Shown one piece after another: positions 4,160-8,195 of a stretch of 8,195 nt of DNA. The stretch is from NCBI GenBank assembly GCA_023447015.1, contig JAEXPG010000297.1, forward strand, positions 1-8,195, written 5' to 3'. Origin of the DNA: Verrucomicrobiota bacterium (GTDB taxonomy: Bacteria; Verrucomicrobiota; Verrucomicrobiia; Opitutales; Opitutaceae). The translations under genes and the position numbers were made by a program. The notes under the pieces were generated by a model, which was not told the origin of the DNA, searched no databases, and saw nothing but the letters and a program-made list of their open reading frames with translations. How positions within the stretch are numbered: the stretch's first letter is position 1; each line of letters starts with the position of its first letter.

Positions 4160-6927
4160 GGGGGAAATGTGGGGAACAGCCGGTGGGAGGTGAAGCCCCT
4201 TTTGTTCGGGGCTTCACGGACGAGCGGAACGGGGCCGGCCGCCCGTGGCGGCCGGGTGGTTGAGAGCCGGTCGAGATCGGCGGGGATCTCGCGGGGGTGG
4301 GCGCCGTTCTCGGGGCCGACGATGCCTTTCTGCTCCATGAGCTCCATGAGGCGGGCGGCCCGGTTGTAGCCGATCCGCAGGCGGCGCTGGAGCATGGAGG
4401 TGGAGGCGCGGCGGGTGCTCTTGAGCACGTCGATGGCCTGCGGCAGCAGATCGTCGTCGCTGCCCTCCTCGAGGTCCTCGAGGCCGTTCTCGCCCTCCTC
4501 GTCGTCGCCGACGCGGTCGACCTGCTCCTGCACTTCCTGTCGGTAGGCGGGCGGGCCGTTCTTCTTGAGGTGCTCGACCATGCGGGCGATCTCCTCGTCG
4601 GAGATGAAGGCGCCCTGGGCGCGGACGAGCCGGCTGGTGCCCGGGGGCATGAAGAGGAGGTCGCCACGGCCGATGAGCTGGTCGGCTCCGGCCTCGTCGA
4701 GGATGACGCGGCTGTCGACTTTGGAGGTGACTTGGAAGGCGATGCGGGAGGGGAGGTTGGCCTTGATCGAACCGGTGATGATGTTCACCGAGGGCCGCTG
4801 GGTGGCGACGATCAGGTGGATGCCGGCGGCGCGGGCCAGCTGGGCGAGGCGGGCGATGGAGGTCTCGATCTCAGCGGGGGCGACCATCATGAGGTCGGCG
4901 AGCTCGTCGATGATGCAGACGATGTACGGGAGCTTCTCGGGGATCTCGATCTCGAGGTCGCGCGGGACGTTGATGTTGAGCTCGGTCGGGACCTCGGCGA
5001 TGGCGCCATCCTTCTCCTTCTCGGCGGCGGGGGCGGCATCGGGAGTCTTGCGGGTGTTGAAGGAGGCGATGTTGCGCACGCCGCACTTCGCGAAGATCTG
5101 GTAGCGCTTCTCCATCTCGGCCAGCAGCCACTTGAGGGCGCCGGGAACCTTCTTGGGCTCGGTGACGACCGGGATGAGCATGTGCGGCAGGGAATTGTAG
5201 ACCTGCAGCTCGACGATCTTCGGGTCGACCATCAGCAGGCGGACCTTCTTCGGGCCGGCATGGTAGACGAGCGAGGCGACGATGCTGTTGACGCAGACGG
5301 ATTTGCCTGAGCCGGTCGCGCCGGCGATGAGCAGGTGGGGCATGCGCGCGAGATCGGCGACGATCGGGGCGCCGGAGACATCCTTGCCGAGGGCGATGGG
5401 CAACTCGGCCTTGGACTCGCCCCAGTCGGCGGACTCGAGGATCTCGCGCATGCCGACGGGGGTCGGCTTCTGGTTGGGAACCTCGACGCCGACGACGCCC
5501 TTGCCCGGCACCGGGGCGAGGATACGGACGGACTGGGCCTTCATGCCGAGGGCGATGTTCTTGTCGAGGCTGGCGATCTTCTCGACGCGCACGCCGGGCG
5601 CCGGGAGAATCTCGTAGCGGGTGATGACCGGGCCGGTGTGGATCTCGCCGAGGCTGACCTCGACCCCGAATTCGCCGAGTGTGCGCAGGAGCGTCTCGGC
5701 GTTCTGGAAGTGTTCCGCCTCGTTGGTGGCGGTGGCGACCTTGACCGGCTCCTTGAGGAGATCGAGGGTCGGGAAGATGTAGTCCTCGCTGCGCGTGGGC
5801 TGTGGCGTGGAGGCCTTCCGCGTCGTCTCGGGGGCGACGATCTTGAGGTTGAGCTTGTTGGCGGCGGCCGCTGCCGGGGCGGCCGGTTCAGGGCTGGCCA
5901 CGGCTGCGACAGCGGCGGTGGCGGCCGGGACGGTGGAAATGGATGGCTTCTCCGCCCCAAACGCCGGCGGCTTGGCGGGGCGTTCGGGCGCGGGAGTCGC
6001 GGCGGGGGCCGGCACCGCCGGGGCGGAGGCGGCGGCAGTCTCCGCGGGCGGATTGTTGCGAAGCGAGAGCGTCTTCTCCGCCGAGCGCATCGGGGGCGGC
6101 GCGGTGCCGGGTCCGGCTTCGCCACCCTTGGGGAGCGTGAGGCGTTTGATGTCGGTGGGAGGCGGGACCGCGGCGGCGGCCTGCTTCTTGAGTTCGGCGA
6201 GGGCCTGTTCCTTCAGCTTGGCGCGGGCCTCGGCACGGAGCTTCTTGATTTCCTCCCGCTCGAGGCGGCGGAGTTTCCAGTTCTCGCGGATGCTCTGGAT
6301 CCAGGCGAAGAAGCGGTCGAACTGCGCCCCGAGGTCGCGCGTCAGCACGAACATCAGGCTCAGGCAGAAGAAGACGAAGAGGACGACGCCGGAGCCGAAG
6401 ATGCCCACGGTTTCCTCCATCAGCTTGGCGTAGAGCACCTGGCCGACCATGCCGCCCGGGCCGTTGACATAGATGTTGGCGGGAGTCGTGAAGAACTCGG
6501 CCCAGGTCCAGGCCTTCTGCATGTCGGCGATGCCGCAGGCGCAGAGGAGGCAGAAGACCATCGCGATGGAACGGGCGGTGGCCAGGCGGCGCATGCCGCG
6601 GGTGTAGATGAAGGAGAGCCAGAAGAAGAAACCGCCGATCAGCCAAGCGGCGCCGCCGAGGATGCGGAACAGGTAGAAGGCCGTCATGGCGCCGACCTTG
6701 CCGACCGGATTGATGCCGGTGGGGGGGATGATCTTGATGGTGCCGTCGGGCAGCGTCTCTCCCGAGGCGCTCATGGTCGGCACCTGGTCCGGTGCGTAGT
6801 AGGCCAGTGCGACAGTGAGCAGCAGGCCCACCATGAAGCACAGGATCGCCGCAACCCACCGTGGTTGATAGGTGGGCGCGTTGAAGGAGGGGCCGTTGCG
6901 TTTGGACGAGCTGTCGCTTTTTGCCAT
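3712..6927 (-). CDS. ftsK: DNA translocase FtsK; in-frame ORF runs past the normal end into rodZ
   Basis: FtsK is the septum-located, ATP-driven DNA pump that clears and segregates chromosome ends at division. Four membrane spans are visible at about residues 24-45, 79-107, 117-136 and 174-196, then a charged, probably coiled-coil stretch (203-250) and an Ala/Pro-rich linker (about 254-360). The alpha domain follows (HTGPVITRYEILPAPGVRVEKI). The motor has Walker A AGATGSGKS at 535-543 and Walker B CIIDELADLMM with Asp674 and Glu675, plus IVATQRPSV. An insert of about 39 charged residues (627-665) sits just before Walker B. The gamma winged-helix domain spans about 820-880 (STSMLQRRLRIGYNRAARLMELMEQKGIVGP). 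Family similarity ends at PADLDRL, about residue 888 (near 4264). The remaining 180 or so residues are Arg/Ser/Pro-rich and from 4159 on merely read rodZ in another frame. I therefore trust 4264-6927; the tail is either a lost stop, a sequencing indel or a real extension. FtsK starts divergently from manA. Confidence 0.88.
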   Translation of the reverse strand: MAKSDSSSKRNGPSFNAPTYQPRWVAAILCFMVGLLLTVALAYYAPDQVPTMSASGETLPDGTIKIIPPTGINPVGKVGAMTAFYLFRILGGAAWLIGGFFFWLSFIYTRGMRRLATARSIAMVFCLLCACGIADMQKAWTWAEFFTTPANIYVNGPGGMVGQVLYAKLMEETVGIFGSGVVLFVFFCLSLMFVLTRDLGAQFDRFFAWIQSIRENWKLRRLEREEIKKLRAEARAKLKEQALAELKKQAAAAVPPPTDIKRLTLPKGGEAGPGTAPPPMRSAEKTLSLRNNPPAETAAASAPAVPAPAATPAPERPAKPPAFGAEKPSISTVPAATAAVAAVASPEPAAPAAAAANKLNLKIVAPETTRKASTPQPTRSEDYIFPTLDLLKEPVKVATATNEAEHFQNAETLLRTLGEFGVEVSLGEIHTGPVITRYEILPAPGVRVEKIASLDKNIALGMKAQSVRILAPVPGKGVVGVEVPNQKPTPVGMREILESADWGESKAELPIALGKDVSGAPIVADLARMPHLLIAGATGSGKSVCVNSIVASLVYHAGPKKVRLLMVDPKIVELQVYNSLPHMLIPVVTEPKKVPGALKWLLAEMEKRYQIFAKCGVRNIASFNTRKTPDAAPAAEKEKDGAIAEVPTELNINVPRDLEIEIPEKLPYIVCIIDELADLMMVAPAEIETSIARLAQLARAAGIHLIVATQRPSVNIITGSIKANLPSRIAFQVTSKVDSRVILDEAGADQLIGRGDLLFMPPGTSRLVRAQGAFISDEEIARMVEHLKKNGPPAYRQEVQEQVDRVGDDEEGENGLEDLEEGSDDDLLPQAIDVLKSTRRASTSMLQRRLRIGYNRAARLMELMEQKGIVGPENGAHPREIPADLDRLSTTRPPRAAGPVPLVREAPNKRGFTSHRLFPTFPPCRPSASDSRKRGNAKASPSARPPRRPRSAAITSRSSKATLSRSTCRISTSAASCAPTRSTSSSTPRSSSPTTRPSGSATPATPAAARAIRRPARSSAASIYRRRANPRPRSRSKSRPNPSPSAPSPPPLAPSPPRWSPARRAPIAARR
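4190..4217 (-). other. Perfect 10-bp hairpin at the ftsK-rodZ junction
   Basis: On the minus strand GTGAAGCCCC (4217-4208) pairs with GGGGCTTCAC (4199-4190) around the loop GAACAAAA. The stem is perfect. The bases after it on the minus strand are CTCCCACC, with no T-tract, so it is not a standard intrinsic terminator. It lies 30 bases before the rodZ ATG and within the still-open ftsK frame. A TGA in the rodZ frame (4216-4214) sits in its first arm. It may modulate passage from ftsK to rodZ, protect a processed RNA end, or mark where ftsK originally ended. Confidence 0.6.
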
Positions 6928-7028
6928 CGGGAGCAGGCGTTTGGGTTTAGGGCGGCGAGGCTAGGGGAATCGCGCGCGGAAGTAAATTCAGCCTCCCATT
7001 TTTCATGGAATTCTTAACAGTAGCAGCG
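6928..7028. promoter_or_regulatory. Divergent intergenic region between ftsK and manA
   Basis: About 100 bases (77 if manA starts at 7005) separate the outward-facing ftsK and manA starts, so promoters for both must lie here or reach into the genes. The centre (about 6980-7015) is richer in A and T than the surroundings. TAAATT at 6983-6988 is a possible -10 box for manA, but no good -35 box stands at the right distance. I see no convincing operator. Neither start is preceded by a Shine-Dalgarno sequence. Confidence 0.4.
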
Positions 7029-7982
7029 ATGCATTTGCCAGTTCGATTTCAACCGCTGTACCAAGCCCGCGTCTGGGGCGGACGCGCGCTCGGCCAAGTC
7101 TTCCCGCGAGCCCTGCCCGGTTCGGATCCGATCGGCGAGAGCTGGGAGATCGTCGATCGCCCGGAGGCGCAATCGGTCGTGCGCGACGGTCCGCTGGCCG
7201 GCATGACGCTGCGCGATGCGTTGCATCTGCGCAGCACCGACTGGATCGGTCCGGACTGGCCGGTCACGCGGCCGTTCCCGATCCTGGTCAAGTGGCTCGA
7301 CTGCCGCGAGCGCCTCAGCCTGCAGGTGCATCCACCGGCCGAGATCGCGCCGGCGATGCGCGGCGAGCCGAAGACGGAGAACTGGTATCTGGCCGGCGTC
7401 GAAGGTCAGGCGGGCCTGATCCTCGGCCTTAAACCCGGGGTCACCCCCGCCCAGTTCGAGGCGGCGATCCATGCCAGCACGCTCGAGCAGTGCGTGAACC
7501 GTTACCCCGTCCAGCCCGGCGACTCCGTGCTGGTGCACAGCGGCACCGTCCACGCCATCGATGCCGGCTGCCTCATCCTCGAGATCCAGCAGAATTCGGA
7601 CACCACCTATCGCGTCTACGACTGGGGCCGCGTGGGCCTCGACGGCAAGCCGCGCAAGATGCACATCGCCGAGTCGATGAAATCGATCCTGTTCGACGAG
7701 CCCCCGCCGCCGATTGTGCGCGCGGCCGAGACCGCAGCCGTCATCGCCGACTGCAAGGAGTTCCGCATCCGCCGGGTGCCGCTCAAGAAGGGGGCGCAGC
7801 TCGCGTTCGGCGCCGGCGAACAGTGTCGCCTGCTCTCCGTGGTGCGCGGCCGGCTCCGGGCCCGCGGGCTCGATGTCGCCCCGTTCATCGCGGGCGACAA
7901 CTCCCTGATCCCCTTCGCCGGCGCATTCACCTTCGAGGCCGACGAGGACTCCCTCGTCCTGGTCACGGAGAACTTCTCCTGA
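7029..7982 (+). CDS. manA: Mannose-6-phosphate isomerase, class I (small type)
   Basis: The enzyme interconverts mannose 6-phosphate and fructose 6-phosphate in the cytoplasm, linking glycolysis to mannose and GDP-sugar supply. From the ATG at 7029 it has 317 residues, the length of the short, Bacillus-type class I enzymes. It opens with FQPLYQARVWGGRALG, a hallmark of the family. The zinc ligands are present: SLQVHP (His101, with Gln99), KTENWY (Glu117) and HSGTVHAI (His175). EIQQNSDTTYRVYDWGR at about residues 185-201 carries the expected active-site Arg. The C-terminal third is a cupin-like half (LLSVVRG, GDNSLIPFAG). An in-frame ATG at 7005 would add eight residues (MEFLTVAA); I prefer 7029 because the family similarity begins right after it, but neither start has a ribosome binding site. 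The gene is divergent from ftsK and lies 140 bases before dnaJ. Confidence 0.9.
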   Translation: MHLPVRFQPLYQARVWGGRALGQVFPRALPGSDPIGESWEIVDRPEAQSVVRDGPLAGMTLRDALHLRSTDWIGPDWPVTRPFPILVKWLDCRERLSLQVHPPAEIAPAMRGEPKTENWYLAGVEGQAGLILGLKPGVTPAQFEAAIHASTLEQCVNRYPVQPGDSVLVHSGTVHAIDAGCLILEIQQNSDTTYRVYDWGRVGLDGKPRKMHIAESMKSILFDEPPPPIVRAAETAAVIADCKEFRIRRVPLKKGAQLAFGAGEQCRLLSVVRGRLRARGLDVAPFIAGDNSLIPFAGAFTFEADEDSLVLVTENFS

Positions 7983-8048
7983 ACGGCCTGCGCAAACCTG
8001 CGCCCCGGAGCTTGAACAACGCCGCGCGGCACCTCTAACTAGCGCGTT

Positions 8049-8090
8049 CCGGCCCTCGGCCGGCCCGTCGCGCTTGCCGCGACCGGGCTT
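8049..8090 (+). terminator. GC-rich tandem hairpins between manA and dnaJ, possible terminator or leader structure
   Basis: Two stems can form. CCGGCC (8049-8054) pairs with GGCCGG (8058-8063) around a 3-base loop. GCCCGTCGCG (8063-8072) pairs with CGCGA plus CGGGC (8078-8088, one bulged C) around CTTGC, and is followed by a short TTT at 8089-8091. The stems share base 8063 and may compete. The T-tract is weak, so termination after manA is uncertain; this could equally be part of the dnaJ leader. Confidence 0.4.
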
Positions 8091-8122
8091 TCCGGGCCGC
8101 CGGATCCGTCAACCGACACCAC

Positions 8123-8195
8123 ATGTCCAGCCACAAGGAAGATTATTACGAAATGCTCGGCGTCGCCCGCGACGTGTCCGCGGACGACCTCAAGA
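8123..8195 (+). CDS. dnaJ: Chaperone DnaJ, N-terminal fragment of the J domain (gene continues past window)
   Basis: Only the first 24 codons are inside the window. They read MSSHKEDYYEMLGVARDVSA then DDLK, which is the start of a J domain: DYYE-LGV-R in helix I and the beginning of helix II. The HPD motif that would stimulate the DnaK ATPase lies beyond the edge, as do the Gly/Phe-rich and zinc-finger regions that separate full DnaJ from shorter J proteins such as CbpA. The N-terminal wording is typical of true DnaJ, so that name is preferred. The start is fixed by the position of the DYYE motif; no Shine-Dalgarno sequence precedes it. Hairpins upstream (8049-8090) may belong to its leader, and there is no visible CIRCE element in the 140 bases before it. 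Confidence 0.8.
   Translation, partial: MSSHKEDYYEMLGVARDVSADDLK

Noticed and set aside
2922..4667. Minus-strand open frame of 581 codons covering the ftsK end, rodZ and the terminator
   Set aside because: It is a third frame through two real genes, crosses a clear terminator, and its product is Arg/Pro/Ser-rich without any motif.
4297..5310. Plus-strand open frame of 337 codons
   Set aside because: Antisense to the FtsK motor domain; a low-complexity Asp/Gly/Leu product is expected from reverse-reading that region.
5335..7017. Plus-strand open frame of 560 codons opposite ftsK
   Set aside because: It lies fully antisense to a gene with unmistakable FtsK motifs, is a Gly/Asp/Glu/Leu-rich mirror of ftsK codons, and has no family motif; long antisense open frames are common in GC-rich genes.
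1..8195. CRISPR array, tRNA, rRNA, phage or toxin-antitoxin genes, or a new defence system
   Set aside because: No regularly spaced repeats, no tRNA-like cloverleaf, and every convincing gene belongs to a housekeeping or pilus family.

Overview
The window is GC-rich bacterial chromosome with housekeeping genes. The gene set (FtsK with four membrane spans, RodZ, class I mannose-6-phosphate isomerase, DnaJ, and a cluster of PilV/PilW/PilX-like minor pilin genes) indicates a Gram-negative-type bacterium. The high GC, the lack of Shine-Dalgarno sequences before any of the seven starts, and the large PilX-like protein with a beta-rich tail suggest Verrucomicrobiota, perhaps Opitutae. That assignment is inference from style, not a database match.

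Layout. (1) Positions 1-2728, minus strand: three genes joined by two 4-base ATGA stop/start overlaps, read as pilV-like (2728-2225), pilW-like (2228-1641) and pilX-like (1644 to beyond position 1). The first two encode prepilins with type III signal sequences. The third has a PilX-type membrane anchor followed by a long, beta-rich C-terminal region that runs off the window. (2) Positions 2729-3279: about 550 bases with no convincing gene, holding a small AT-richer island, a hairpin and a short palindrome. (3) Positions 3280-6927, minus strand: ftsK followed by rodZ, closed by a clear intrinsic terminator at 3310-3280. The ftsK frame has no stop codon where the protein family normally ends. 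It stays open through the first 448 bases of rodZ in another frame, and a perfect 10-bp hairpin lies at the junction. (4) Positions 6928-7028: a short divergent promoter region. (5) Plus strand: manA (7029-7982, or from 7005), a GC-rich hairpin region, then the first 24 codons of dnaJ at the right edge.

The genes fall into three functional groups. The pilin cluster probably makes minor components of a type IV pilus or type II secretion pseudopilus. FtsK and RodZ link chromosome segregation and division with cell shape. ManA and DnaJ serve sugar-phosphate metabolism and protein folding. I found no phage genes, CRISPR array, tRNA, rRNA or intact insertion sequence, and no clearly new multi-gene system. 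The points most worth checking are the missing ftsK stop, the PilX-like protein with its extension, and the unexplained intergenic stretch.
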